Shown here: one piece after another, positions 1 through 12,311 of the stretch
How positions within the stretch are numbered: position 1 is the stretch's first letter
Layout: every line of letters begins with the position of its first letter
Assembly: GCF_000003815.2 (NCBI RefSeq)
Contig: NC_049982.1
Location: 1,908,446-1,950,949 of the forward strand
Source: Branchiostoma floridae
Lineage: Eukaryota; Chordata; Leptocardii; Amphioxiformes; Branchiostomatidae
DNA length: 42,504 bases
Direction of reading: 5' to 3'
The notes under the pieces: generated by a model
What the model was told of the DNA's origin: nothing
The model's input: only the letters and a program-made list of their open reading frames with translations
The model's database searches: none
Position numbers and translations under genes: made by a program

Positions 1-66
<66 letters not shown>
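1..66 (+). repeat. (TG)n microsatellite
   Basis: Near-pure TG dinucleotides from the window edge, one TGTATG interruption, then a GAGA-rich tract to about 110. Confidence 0.98.
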
Positions 67-70
<4 letters not shown>

Positions 71-1850
71 TGTTTGGAGACAGAGAGAGAGAGGAGGAGG
101 GGAAGAAGAGGGGAGAATTTAAAGCATTCATATGAACATCCAGTTAATTTCGTGGGCCTTTTAATTATAGCTGGATAGAAAATACCTTCTACAGTGTAAC
201 TGAAGTGCCCTTTCCGCGTAGGTTTCCACAAAGACGTCTGAATTGATGCGTCATTTCTTCTTGCTTTTTTTTTATTGACACCTATTTTGTTGTTAAAAGA
301 TCTGGGTGCAGCTGTGAATATCTTATATCGTATTGAGTACCGCATATAGTTCACTTGATAACAGACCTACACGCACCTCTGTGTCAAGGCGTAAAGAAGT
401 GCCTTTAGGCACGGAATGTTGGACCACGAAGAGCGCGGAACTATCATTTTGGAAACTCTCCAACATCACATATGGGTCATTATCGCGACCACATTCATCT
501 CTACGGGCGTACAGTAAGATTAGACTCTCAACGTGAAGTGTTGGATGGGTTTTAAGTAGATAGGGCATAGGCATTACTACATGTACACGCAATCGGCATC
601 GCTGGTAGATAGGAAATAAATCCTGCGTCCGCCATTTTCGTATAACCTGTTGCTGTCCAACATTGGCCCTCTGTTGGAGAGCTAGTATTATATATAATAG
701 AACTTATATCATACCAGGGCCGTGATAACGTTCGATACGAGTGTTATGGACCGTGTGATAACTTTCTGTATCACATGGGGTTAGTTATAAGTTAATAAAT
801 CGAACACACTTCTCGCACGCCGAGTGCGGCGCGGTCGAAAATTCAAATGCCGAATCCGGACGTTGAATTGCCGCTGTTACATTTCCTTGTTTAAAGACAT
901 AAACTTTTCTCAACATCTGGTTCATTTCTCATTGAAACGTGTGTTTTCGAGGGTGGGTACTTGTACATTGTATCGATAAAATACAACACGGTGTATTTTC
1001 GCATCCCTATTCCCTCGGTCCGAGCTCTCCCGTGGGTTGTACGGAATACATCGTGTTGTACTCTATACTTCTACAGTGCGACGACCGGCAGTTATAATCC
1101 AGGCTTTATTTGAAGAGATCAATTGAATGTTTTTGTTCCAGACGCTATTTAAAAACAAGAAGATTGCTGCCCAGGTCTTGGTCAGACACAAGAACAAGGA
1201 ATTTTTGGGGTTATATTTTCTATGGAATGGGGGAAATGACAGAACTATATATTTACCTACATATACCAATATAACCGGTCAGTTTTGATCTAATCGATAA
1301 TGCTAAAACTACTGCTCCCGGCCACGATTAACGGAGCCATACTCCATTTTAGAAAAGATTAACAGCTTCATTAATTAAATGGTGGCTTTCCGAAATCAAT
1401 TACAACGGTCGAAAAATGACATCAAATATCATCTAGAATTACTGATAAAGACGCATCGTTGCCAAATGAGACGCAGTGAGATTGAACATTCACAATGGAA
1501 TAATAAATCTTGATAAGAAGATCGTCGCACACAATCAATCCGTCAGTAATCCGTGGAAGAAGTGCTGATTTCTTACAGCTGTGAACATCTCACACGAACA
1601 AGAACATCAAGATCACAAGCCTGGGCCCAAAATCAACAATAGACCTTTATCTTTCCGACCCCTTTAGTAGTCCACTGTGTTCTGCGGCAGTCGTCTGGGC
1701 AACCTTCAGCTGCAATTAGTCTTTTTTTTTAAGTATCTCCACTGCGCTTTAAGCTTTTTCATTGCGAGCTTCGAATTCCTTAACTCCCGTAGTTTCGTTT
1801 TTGACCACAACGTCCCCATCCCTCTATCTTTGAGGTCTGCTCTCGGTAAG
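67..1850. other. No gene seen
   Basis: Only short unsupported open frames (up to 89 codons) on both strands, with no recognisable domain and no splice-linked continuation. AT-rich with no clear repeat. A frame at 323-592 minus is open but matches nothing I know. Confidence 0.5.
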
Positions 1851-1878
1851 CTTACACACACACACACACACACACAAA

Positions 1879-1912
<34 letters not shown>

Positions 1913-1972
1913 ACAAAACACACAAACACACACAATAAAAAATGCCTTCAATCTTCACGGAGGTAAAAAATT
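1851..1972 (+). repeat. (CA)n microsatellite ending in a dispersed-repeat tail
   Basis: CA repeats with AAAAC interruptions, then a TCACGGAGGTAAA end. The same type of ending (ACACAGAC run, then TCATGGAGGTAA) is seen at 22240-22316, so this is probably the 3' end of the same dispersed repeat. Confidence 0.7.
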
Positions 1973-4729
1973 AGATAACCCACCAGAACAGTAGGAACGT
2001 GACGAACAGAGTTCCGGCTAGGGTGCTGCTGTGGTGGTGCATGGCTGAGCTCCTACAGGATGAACCGCTCGGCAGGAACACTACTACAGGTATTCAGTCT
2101 GCAGCACGACCATACAGGTATTCAGACCGCGCTGTTTCCCGCTGACGTGCTGGAGGCTGGTGCCCGCCGCTGGAGTGAGCGGGTCCGCAGGATCGCCCCG
2201 ATCTTCTGGTACAGGTTCCACGGGTAACTCATGGCGATGACGTATGGATGACGTTCACCATTTAAGTAGCCAATGGCAGCACGCCGTGAAAGTTTCGCGT
2301 AAGGCGTTCCAGCGTGTTTGGTTAGTTTCCATAGCACGGGCCAATCACAGGCAAATGGATGTTAAAAGGAGGGAGGTGCTTGAATGGTATCATTAGCTGA
2401 TGTCTTGGTTGTTTCTTTAATAACCCTATTCCTACTACTAAAGGTGAAGTTTAGAGCAATCAAATACCGTCTTTGGAACAATAAATCGGATTGTACGATG
2501 AAGTGCGTAAAGGGAAAGAAGCTAACTAGGGCTCGACGCATCGGGCGTCGCGCTGTAAGATTAATGTGCTGCACTTGACTGGCGGTGTATCCTGCTTATA
2601 ATCAGAGCTGTAGACAGATGAAAGTCTGCTTCATTTGTTGTGAATAGTAAAATTACTCACAAAGTCTTTCAGTATTATGATCCAGCCGCCAGGCGCGGTT
2701 TTGGCACGCACGTTCAAACATAATTATAATAATAAGTGCATAGAAATACGCAGATGACGGTCATGTTCCCAACCAGCCCTAAAGGTCAGCTCAAGTCAGG
2801 GACGAAGGGAAAACCAACATCTCTGAATCCATAACCTAACAATCTATCATGAATGCAGTGCTTATTTGTCGCTCAATTTTGAAATCCCGTAGGGAGAAGA
2901 ATCCTTCGCCAAAATCTTCAGCTGCTGACAGTGGATGCGATTTCAGTAAAACCCCTGTCAGATTATCCACGATCTTAGGGCGTATCGATGGAAGCTCGGC
3001 CATATTCAAGATAGACAGAGGGTTGCGCGTATTTTTCACATGAAAACCATCCCGGTCACATAAAAGCCACACTTTGTATCTTGTACAATTATTGTGCAAT
3101 AAAGTTATTATTATAAACAAGGCTCAGGCGATCGCCGCAGAATCGTCGTCCGATCGATTTTCGTCAAGTGTGACAGGAGTATAAAGACACGACTTTGACT
3201 TGTATCATGTTGATCCACAATTAACTTTCTATTTCTGTGAGTCCTGAACATGACAAAGGTTATTTGATTCCCAGTTGTGATTCTCCCCGTGTCAAGTGCA
3301 CACACTGAGCGATGCTGACTCCACATTTCCTGGCTTCTCCAATCTGAATTCGTGACTGTTTCAGACTTTTCCGCGCTACCCTGGGCATAAGCAGCCACGT
3401 GATCATGAGACATCGTCACCCAGAAAAGGTGATGATCTGACATGAATCTGAAATGCAAGTGACAAGTGTATGCCGATGATGGTGATGATGATGGAATGCG
3501 CTACCTGTAGCAGTTAGGCCCAAATGATAGTGTTTGTGTAATTCTAAACATTCATACTTTTTTGAAAGCAGTGAATCGTGAGGCGTAGCAGATAAGTATC
3601 TAAAATGGGTTTGCCTTCCGGGTGAGAGGGTGGAAAGACGAAAAATTGAATCCAGCAGACTGAAGCTAATGGACTTAAAGCTGCGCGGTTTCCTGAGTTG
3701 ATCTAAAGATGGGCCGTGATTGTGTCTGGCTCAAAACGTCCAAACAATTTAACTAATGCATCGCTAGAGTATGTTGGAAAGGACAACCTCAAGCCAACCG
3801 TTCACACTTACGTCACATCTTCAGAAAAGGCGCTGGAGCCGCATGTTCCCCGTTTAGGAACTTTATTCGAACCGACACACAACAACATGTTTCGCCGTGT
3901 GGCTTCATCAGTGTTATGGGCTCGAATGAGCATATAGTACAGCATGTCCTCGCTTTTATAGGCCAAGTACATAGTGAACTGGCCAAGTCCAAGGTGCCCT
4001 AGGTGGCTTAACCAATCACAGTACAGCAAGTTAGTGCAGTCTGCTCTAGGACTGGTGCATAACATGACCTCAGTTGACTTTTAAACATGAGCAATGTATC
4101 GCTAGATAAAGTATCATTTATCATATGATAACCGACCGAAACATAGAAACCAGACGGACGTTTGTTAATCTAATAGAGCAGCGTGTAGTGCCCTAGCTAG
4201 CAGTGGTTTGGTCGATATCACCGGATTTATAGTTTTATTGGCTAGCTCTTAAAATTTACTATCGTGTGGTACTATTGTATGAATACATGCTAATAACCAG
4301 AATAGAAATACATATATACAGATGTAGATAGAATTGCCAAACGGAGGCTTCTCCTCCCAGCTTGTGTAGATTATTCAACAACAAGAAAGATTATTCAGAT
4401 ACGTAACCTTAGGAGCGCCCCTTAGCGGGCTGCTATGGTGCTGCAATTGGAGACTGCTTTTTTATCGCCTGTAGGTCTACAAATTTTACAACTAGTAGAT
4501 GTTAAAAGGCTCCTGAAGAAGCAATACAACCATTGATGTATATTTACAATATTGTTTGTTTTCGTATACAACACCTAGTAGCACATCAATACCTAGGTTA
4601 ATGTCTTTGTTACACCGGATAGTTCATTTACTACTACTGCACTAGTAGTAGAAGTAGTGGTAAATGATGTCCAAAACAGACCAAGTGCTATGTACCTGTT
4701 ATTCTATCTCTGTCCGAGGTTATAAAGTC
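1973..4729. other. No gene seen
   Basis: Open frames up to 115 codons (3111-3458 minus) show no known motif. About 3080-3115 resembles the TGTGCAATAAAG-type tail of a retroelement, also seen at 16820-16850. Confidence 0.45.
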
Positions 4730-6100
4730 TACTCTTTGAAGTCTTGATCAGTGAACAATTGATAAATGGTTTCGATCACTCAGAAGCTCAATTCAATGTT
4801 GATTATACTTGCATAGATGCTGTATATATACGCCTGTACGTTGTCAAGATAAAAAAAAAGATCGATGCAAGAATAAAAGAATCCGCAAACACGGTGTAAC
4901 AAATACGAATTCCCCGAAGGACAAGATGTCCACAGTAAGTAACACGGACTCAGTTTCAGTCAATACATTTCTAAGATCGAAGCTGCGGGGGCTGCAAAGT
5001 TGATTGAAATAAAGTTTCAAGTTTTTTTCAGTGCTTGTACTAGTTGTTGTAACTCTTTCAACTCAACTACTAGCATCTACTCTTTAAAGTATTGATCAGT
5101 GATAAATCAATGCTTTACATCACTTCCATACCGACTTTAATGTTGATGACATACTTACTTTGATTGTACGTTCAAACATGCTGTGAACATTCGCCTGTCC
5201 GTCGTCAAAACAAACAAAAAATGATCGATGGAAGGATGAAGGAATCCACCAACACGGTGTAACAAAACGAATTCCCCAAAGGACAAGATTTCCACAGTAA
5301 GCAACGCGGACCCAGGTTCGGGCAATACATTTCTCTGATCGAAGCTGAATGTACACATACGTACTGTGTTTGTACTTGAATAGATGCTGTAAATATACAC
5401 AATGTAAAGTTTATTTGCAAGTTCGTGCCCGAGGGCTAATTGCATTGCCAAGTACATGGTATAAACATAGTGTCAATAAACAGTTATAAACAATATTCTA
5501 CTCTAATACTAGTACTAGTGTTGGCTATTTCTAAACAGGTTCGGTTTGACTTCACATGTACGTTGTCAAGATAAACAAAAAAATGATAGATTCCAGAATG
5601 AAAGAATCCGCATACACGGTGTAACAAAACGAATTCCCCAGAGGACAGGATTTCCACAGTAGGTAACGCGGACCCAGGGTCAGTCAATGAACGAATGAAT
5701 GAAGACCTTTATTGTACAGTTTTGCCCAACCGAGCTAAATACAGGTCACAACAAGTCAAGATATATACATATAAAAGTATCACAAATCTAGTCAAACACA
5801 AAAGTTTGGTTCTTCTCGCTTCTTGGTAATGGTGAACATGTAGGACTGTGTGGGTTTCGCTATTGTCGGTTTGTCAAAACGCATGAGAAATATAAACTTG
5901 TCAGTGCTACTCATGTGTCTAAAATGAGGGAATCTACTTTCTATATAACTAAATATAGTATTTCTATCATTGACAAACATATCGCAATCAACAGTGAAGT
6001 GCACTTCATCTTCTACCATGTTTGAGGTACAAAATTGGCAGACTCTTTGTTCTAGAGTCAATACATTTCTCAGATCAAAGCTGTCACCGAGCCTGGTTAA
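4730..6100 (+). repeat. ~350-bp repeat in three tandem copies
   Basis: Copies begin at about 4730 and 5079, and a partial one at about 5555. Shared words include GAATCCRC, ACACGGTGTAACAAA, GAATTCCCC, GGACARGAT, TCCACAGTA and CAATACATTTCT..GATC. The third copy is split at 5688 by a LINE insertion and resumes at 6056 with AGTCAATACATTTCTCAGATC. Confidence 0.8.
5689..6055 (-). mobile_element. 5'-truncated LINE 3' end inserted in the third repeat copy
   Basis: Minus strand. The coding relic ends at 5792 and includes the C-x2-C-type end of a non-LTR polyprotein: RVCQFCTSNM, VEDEVHF and DC. The tail has GAATGAATG-type short repeats at 5689-5700. AGTCAAT at 5682-5688 and 6056-6062 is the target-site duplication; the empty site is seen in the sister repeat copies. 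Confidence 0.8.
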
Positions 6101-6202
6101 TCTGACCCGGGAGTAGATAATGCCGTGACCCCCTGACCCCAATTTCTCTAAATGTGATCTCTGGAAACGTTTCTGTAGAGCATGCTGGTATTCATCCAGG
6201 TT

Positions 6203-6569
6203 TGATGTTGAGAAATCTTTATTGACACGACAAAAGTACAGCGACTCTCGTAAGGTCTACATGTATAACAACTACTTACGGTACAACTAAACAGACATAT
6301 ATGGACATCTATAGGTATGAATAATCAACATATTGGATCTAGCATGTCATTTACACTATTGGTTCTACGCTATAAGCATTCGTGGATATATTCGCCTACT
6401 TGTACACAGTGAGGGTTATCGCCTCCCAGAATGTAGTTGAATTTATCTATCAAACAGACAGCAGCAAATTCTTTATAGCAATCGGAAAGTAATGAGAACA
6501 GCTCTGTGCGTTTATCATTACATCGTGAACAATCCATAACAAAGTGACGTTCGTCTTCGATATGCTGAG
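6203..6569 (-). mobile_element. Second LINE 3' end relic
   Basis: Minus strand. A frame from about 6569 down to the TAG at 6370 reads IEDERHFVMDC, KRTELFSLL and FNYILGG, the usual C-terminus of non-LTR retrotransposons. It is followed by a 3' tail ending near 6203. No upstream reverse transcriptase is left. Confidence 0.7.
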
Positions 6570-6734
6570 GCGGGCTGGTTCTTTCAGCAGCTGCGCTGGT
6601 GATGGATTACGCAATCTTCGTAATGTCGGATCGCTTCCAGTAAACGCGCTACCAATGATGAGTCAGCATTATTACGTCTATTGAGGTGGTTATAAGTAGT
6701 ACATTTAAGAAATTCGTATTGTACTTTTCTTTTG

Positions 6735-8260
6735 GGCAAAGATTTTCAATTGTGGTGCACAATGCGGCTGCACAATACCGGAAAATTGAGCACCATCCAT
6801 GAGATCGAGATTGGAGATTTAACCGGTCTACTGGCTATGCTGGGACATGGGCCAAAGTCTGTGCGCAATAACAATGGTCTGCACTGCAAAGTGCACGTAA
6901 ATATACATTACGGAAATAAAAGGTTACTACACCAAAAAGTAGTTACTCAAGCAACTGGATATGGTTTTGGCAAACCAGTTTTTGAAAGAACTGGTTCAGA
7001 TCTTAGATTGGTTCCAACTTATCTCTGGAGCTAGGCCAGAAATCCAAAACCATATCCAGTTGTTTGAGTAACTACTTTTTGGTGTATCTTATTACCTGGA
7101 TGTCTAACCTACATCAACGTAAAAGGGTACTAATCTTTTTCTTCCACAACTGCACAAGTCTTATAGCTACAAATATGCAATCTTATCTATGAGACTGTAT
7201 TTTGTAGATTGTTACAAAGTGCAATATCTGACTACAACTGTAATGTTCAGGCTTTTATTGTGCCTGAAGTCACGCCAGGACACGTCTTACCAGAATAATA
7301 TATCTTCCACTCTGCAAAGTGATATTTGTAAAACAAAAGCCCTGTTCAATCTTGTACATTTTACAAGCGGAAAACATTCGAATAGATTTTGTAGCCGTTT
7401 CAATTGTAATTTGAAGGGACGATATTGAGGATATGTGAGCACTCTCACTTGTAATGTATTACACAGTTCATCATTTGTGCTGTGATGTTTTACAAATACA
7501 TCTTCCTCATTCTTATAGTTTGGTATAAGCATCTCGATTGAAGAAAAGATGAAGCACTCATGCTAGAATAGAATGTGCATTGTTATTTCTTCCACATTTA
7601 GCTTTATCAACAAAGGAAATCTTTTTCACCAAGTTAGTATACAGACTTACGTATGACGCCATGCATTTTGATATGCGATTTTGGTCAAAATGTGGCTGCA
7701 AAAATACCGGCAATTCATGAGATTAGAGGTTTAACCGGTCTGTTGGCTTTACCTGGGAAATGTGCACTGCAACGTGCACGTAAATATACTCGTACTTTAC
7801 GGAAATAAAAGGGTACTAATCTTATTCTTTCACAACTGCACAAGTCGTATAGCTACTGATATAGAATCTTATCTATGAGACTGTATTTTGTAGATTGTTA
7901 CAAAGTGACGTACTGGAACTGTGATGTTCAGACTCCCATTGAGCTTGAAGTCACGTCAGGACACGTCTTACCAGAATTATATATTTTCCACTCTGCAAAG
8001 TGATATTTGTAAAACAAAAGCCCTGTTTATGCCTGTACCTCCTACAAGCGGAAAACATTTGAGTAGATTTTTAGCCGTTTCAATTGAAATTTAAATGGAC
8101 AATATTGAGGATATGTGAACACTCTCACCTGTAATGTATTACAAGGTTCATCCTTTAGACTGCGATGTTTTGCATATGAATCCTTCTCATTCACATAGCT
8201 AAGTATGAGCCTCTCTATTGAGCAAAAGATAATGCAATTATGTCATATTTGATTATGCGC
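6735..8260 (+). repeat. Tandem duplication, two diverged copies
   Basis: Copy 1 (about 6735-7600) and copy 2 (about 7660-8260) share TAACCGGTCT, GTGCACGTAAATATA, TCTTATCTATGAGACTGT, AAAACAAAAGCCCTGTT and GAGGATATGTGA in the same order. Copy 1 has a 196-bp hairpin element at 6924-7119 that copy 2 lacks. Open frames are broken by indels between copies, so no gene is called. Confidence 0.85.
6924..7119 (-). mobile_element. 196-bp hairpin element in copy 1
   Basis: Inverted arms of about 40 nt (ACACCAAAAAGTAGTTACTC, then CAACTGGATATGGTTTT) at 6930-6971 and 7043-7085. Flanked by TAAAAGG at 6917-6923 and 7120-7126. The empty site is visible in copy 2. A sister element is at 13548-13742. Confidence 0.85.
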
Positions 8261-8268
8261 TTTTTTTT

Positions 8269-8436
8269 GGGGGGGGGGGGGTCCCTCCTTGCAGTGCTCA
8301 TCTAACATGCAACATCGGGCATCTGTTGAACTAAGTTAGTATATCGCCATGCATTTTAAATGATATTCACTGAACGATTTATCATATTCTGCTCAGTTCC
8401 TGTAGCCTGAAGTACAAATACCCCCCCCCCCCCCCC
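8269..8436 (+). repeat. G13 and C16 homopolymers 139 bp apart
   Basis: G run at 8269-8281 and C run at 8421-8436. They could pair with each other. Their lengths are probably unstable. Confidence 0.9.
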
Positions 8437-9040
8437 GATTGTTCTAAAAGCATTGTCTTATCGCCAGAAGGGTCTCCGCGTCTCCCATGCCAGTTCCTGT
8501 CTTCAGTTGTCATGCATCTTACGTCTTCGACAATCATGATGGCTTACGGCCAAGTTTGAATGTGGGGGGATTAGTCCTCGAGCAACCTTCCAAACTTTGC
8601 GTGTGGTGATGATGATATTAGCTCTGCTAGAGTACATCACCACTGTATCTTGTTCACTGATATGTATGCCAATAATAAATAAAAAACTTTGCGTGCATCT
8701 ATCGTAATGAATCATCGTAATGAATGACAAATGTATAGCCTCACAGTGTCCCCGAGGACTTCCTTCAAGACTCCATTCCACTAGACGACGATCTTGCTGT
8801 GACCTCAATTTGGATTTTTGACTTCGCGATTATCATGTCATGCAAAACTTACTAATATGACAAGAAAGACAACAAAACACATAGACCGTAGAAAGATTCA
8901 GATTTTAGCTATGAAATTCGTTGAGCGCGCCTTGTCCAATCGCTTGATCGAATTGAGGCCACTGCCCTGGTTGGAATGGAGCTGTGAAACTCTCATAAAC
9001 TTAATTTAGATACATACCTCGCCTCGCTAGCCAAATGCAT
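8437..9040. other. No gene seen
   Basis: Short open frames only (up to 101 codons, minus 8503-8808), without motifs. Confidence 0.45.
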
Positions 9041-9044
9041 TGAG

Positions 9045-9130
9045 TGGCGTCAGGAGTGGTGTAACTGGTAAAATGTTCAGCTCGGAATCTTCAGGTTCTG
9101 AGTTCGCTTACCTAAAGCTGCTGCGTGTTG
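9045..9130 (+). mobile_element. Possible tRNA-derived SINE head
   Basis: GGTGTAACTGGTAAAATG resembles a polymerase III A box, and GGTTCTGAGTTCGCTTAC a decayed B box, about 40 bp apart. Too degenerate to be a tRNA gene. Confidence 0.3.
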
Positions 9131-9190
9131 GTGAATTGACAGAATTGACATATAAAATAAATAATAAGCACATAGCTTAAATAATTTTTG

Positions 9191-9221
9191 CATGTGTGTG
9201 TGTGTGTAGGGGGGGGGGGGG
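9191..9221 (+). repeat. (TG)n plus G13 tract
   Basis: TG dinucleotides followed by 13 G. Confidence 0.9.
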
Positions 9222-10064
9222 CATAACTGTATTAATATTCTGTACGTGGGTGTGGCGAATTTATCCCGAAATGCTGGTACAGCCTTCTTTCATGAAATAG
9301 ATTGTGTATGTCTATCATTTGGTTGGAGGAGATGTTCAATGTAAATAACTTGTGCAAATGAGGACCTTATTTGCATACAAAAGGACAAACATATAATACA
9401 TCAGTTGTAAAAGCTAAAATCATATGGTGAAGGTATGGGGTCTTGGAACTCTAGTTTGCCATGTTGCAATTTATGACACAATTGATACACATGGGTTCTT
9501 TATTACCATCGTTACTGCTGAAGCAATCCTTCTGTGCAAACTGTCACTTCTGTTACATACTACAGTGCTGCTTTTAGTGAATGCCAATGACTAATAACCA
9601 CTCTCCGCAAATCAGATCTGAAAGTAATGTTCTGCAATAGCACAGACATGTTGTATCGTGTACTGGTGATTGCGATGCTTTCAGATCATAAATATAGTGG
9701 AGTCGTCATTGACGCACCAGAAAGTGTAGTGACGTTCGTGATGTCATCTGTAGCGTCTGAAATAAATAAATCACAACTAAATTAGATCTCACCATTCTAC
9801 AAGCAGAACAGTAAAGCGTAGTAAAAGTTTGATTTCTGCCACTAATATTCTTACTTTTTTTCAATGTGACAGCATGTTAAAGAAACCATAGATATTTGAT
9901 GTATGTGTTGGAAACATCGGAATGTGCTGAGGTTGGGCATTTGTGTTCAATGAACCTTGTCATTTATGTGTTGTTTTTTTTAAATCTCAGTGTCCCGGCC
10001 CGGAAATAACTGTTAAACCTGCTTCGGAATGACTTATACTGACAGACATTAATATTCTAGCTCC
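9222..10064. other. No gene seen
   Basis: AT-rich non-coding sequence without long open frames or an obvious repeat. Confidence 0.5.
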
Positions 10065-10250
10065 CCATAGCCAGGCTCTCTATGGCCTTTTTTGGCACTT
10101 TTGCNNNNNNNNNNNNNNNNNNNNNNNNNNNNNNNNNNNNNNNNNNNNNNNNNNNNNNNNNNNNNNNNNNNNNNNNNNNNNNNNNNNNNNNNNNNNNNNN
10201 NNNNAAAGAAATGGCCAGCAAAAGTGCCGCCCATAGACAGCCTGCTATGG
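10065..10250. mobile_element. Inverted repeat spanning an assembly gap
   Basis: CCATAGCCAGGCTCTCTATG... at 10065-10104 is the inverse of 10218-10250 (ending CCTGCTATGG), with the 100-N gap at 10105-10204 in between. The gap sits in the loop or inner arms of a foldback element, so its true length is unknown. Confidence 0.7.
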
Positions 10251-10415
10251 AGGCTATTACTATTCAATATAAAAGTGAATCTTAAACGTACTTTACAAGT
10301 ACTGTCACCAGGCTGGACTTATGTACCTGCCGGAGAGCTTCCGGATACAGGGGATTCATGTGAGATCTTACGGGGACAACTGGACGACTCGCTTAGAAGT
10401 CCAAAGTTTGGTGTT

Positions 10416-10770
10416 AATGACAGTTGTATGACGGTGCTGCTTCAAATCACAGTTATATGACGATGCTGCTTCAAATCGCAGTTATATGACGATGCAGCTT
10501 CAAATGAAAGTTATATGACGATGCAGCTTCAAATCACAGTTATATGACGATGCAGCTTCAAATCACAGTTATATGACGATGCTTCTTCAAATCACAGTTA
10601 TATGACGATGCTGCTTCAAGTCGCAGTTATATAACGATGCAGCTTCAAATGACAGTTATATGACGATTCCTCTTCAAATCACAGTTATATGACGATGCTT
10701 CTTCAAATCACAGTTAGATGATGATGCAGCTTCAAATAACAGTTATGTGACGACACAGCTTCAAATGACA
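10416..10770 (+). repeat. 29-bp minisatellite, about 12 copies
   Basis: Unit AGTTATATGACGATGCWGCT plus TCAAATCRC, with scattered substitutions. Not a coding period (29). Confidence 0.95.
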
Positions 10771-11764
10771 ACATGGACACGACCCTCATGACCCCTCCTC
10801 ATCCTCTCCTAATAGATTAATCCCGGCAACACCAACATAGTCGTTAAAACTGAGGATGATTGATAGACAGTTTAGCTGCCTCGATGACTGCTATTGAACA
10901 TCTGCAGCGCTAATTTGGACAGATGATCATCTTTCCGTCACTGCACGACGTATTTGGGTCAAGGAAATATCAACAGCACCGATCTGTGGCTCAAAAATGA
11001 CAGCTCAGCATTGATCATGCTGTGTCAGGTCACCGCTGGGACTCTGATGCACGGTCCGGAGGTCATGAGCAAACGTGCAACTCTTCAAGTAATCTGTCCG
11101 GGTCCCCATCGGAGTTCGAACATCGGAGATCACATAATCTGTGCAGGTCGCAATTAGCCCTTTGGCAATGATTTGTGATAATGATGTGGTTGTCAAATAG
11201 CAAAATGATTCGTCACGGGATGGCATCTATCGCAGAATGAGAATGATTTTCTGTTTCAACAATTAATAAGAGTGACCGCCTGACACCTTCGAGGCAATGC
11301 TCACTCGTCCCACGTTGCTCTGCCGCTAGGTGTCGCTACTTAGGGGTGACGAATAAGGTCTTAAACGTAACTAGGTCTGTATTCACTCTCGTTATGGTTC
11401 ATGACTGTTGTACCTCTTTAATTGTACATTAATACCTTTTCTTGTTCAATCGTTTGCAGACCCAATTGAATAATCAAACTAAAGCATCTGCCTTATATTA
11501 TCTTACGCAAGGATGGTACGCAGACTCCTTGATGTTGGCCAGTCAATTCAAAAAGATGAGAAGACCTTCTCAAGTAAAAAGTAAGGAAGTCCTAGCCTAA
11601 CCATTTTGAAGAGGTTTTCGATAAGATGTTGAGTGACACATTGTTGAAAACCATTTATTTAGCGAGTAATTTTGGCCATGCCGCCAGGTAATAATCAATA
11701 TTACACCATAACCCAGTTAGATCCTCTCCTGCATGTCTTCATATGGGACTTTGCCTCACTTGTC
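10771..11764. other. No gene seen
   Basis: Only short open frames. GCAATTAGCCCTTTGGCAA at about 11150 resembles a LINE 3' tail word also found near 5430, 15990 and 24140. GCCGCTAGGTGTCGC at 11323-11337 resembles the CTCF-like word of the 40.6 kb repeat. Confidence 0.4.
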
Positions 11765-11770
11765 TTAAAA

Positions 11771-11959
11771 CCCTTAAACTGCCAGGAATTTCAGCCCTAT
11801 TTAATGCTATTAACTGCCAGGGTTGGTCGCTGACCTCCGAAAAGAGACCCCCGAACAAGGCCGTAGTCCCTAACTTCCGGGGCTCCCGGTTATAACCTGG
11901 CACGGCACACACGGTATGTATATGTGTGCCGGATATATCCGGGTTTGGCAGTTTAAGGG
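11771..11959. mobile_element. TTAA-flanked MITE (piggyBac-like)
   Basis: Terminal inverted repeats CCCTTAAACTGCCA and TGGCAGTTTAAGGG, with TTAA at 11960-11963 and TTAAAA on the left. CCC/GGG ends at TTAA are the piggyBac pattern. No transposase is present. Confidence 0.7.
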
Positions 11960-12311
11960 TTAACTTTGGAAATAAGTGTTCTGTTTTGGCTTTGGTTAGG
12001 GACAGCGTAACGGGCGGGACGGAACGGCGTGTTAGAGAGTCGTCACCTCCTGTATGATATTAATGAAGCCGAACTTATCAACACTCAGTCTGAGATGAGA
12101 GATGATGAGATGATGACTTTATTGAAAATTCGCAGCGTGACCACTGAATTGTATTCAATTTACATTCGAAACACACGATAGAAAGATTCACATATTACAC
12201 GTTACTAGGAATAAGTATTATATACATATATACATAGGTTAAAATTTCATTTGGAAGATTGTCTGATAACAGGGGAGTATTATCACAGTTTGGTGTGATG
12301 GGTCCTTTATC

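Noticed and set aside
1677-1994. 105-codon open frame with a His/Thr run
   Set aside because: The run is the (CA)n repeat; the rest has no domain and no splice partner.
5792-6142. 116-codon minus-strand protein
   Set aside because: Only the part from 6055 down is LINE coding sequence; the start is host repeat read across the insertion junction.
9045-9130. tRNA gene
   Set aside because: A/B-box-like words only; no cloverleaf can be drawn, so only a SINE head is suggested.
10049-10460. Open frames of 67 to 122 codons with X residues
   Set aside because: They run through the 100-N gap, so the frame is meaningless.
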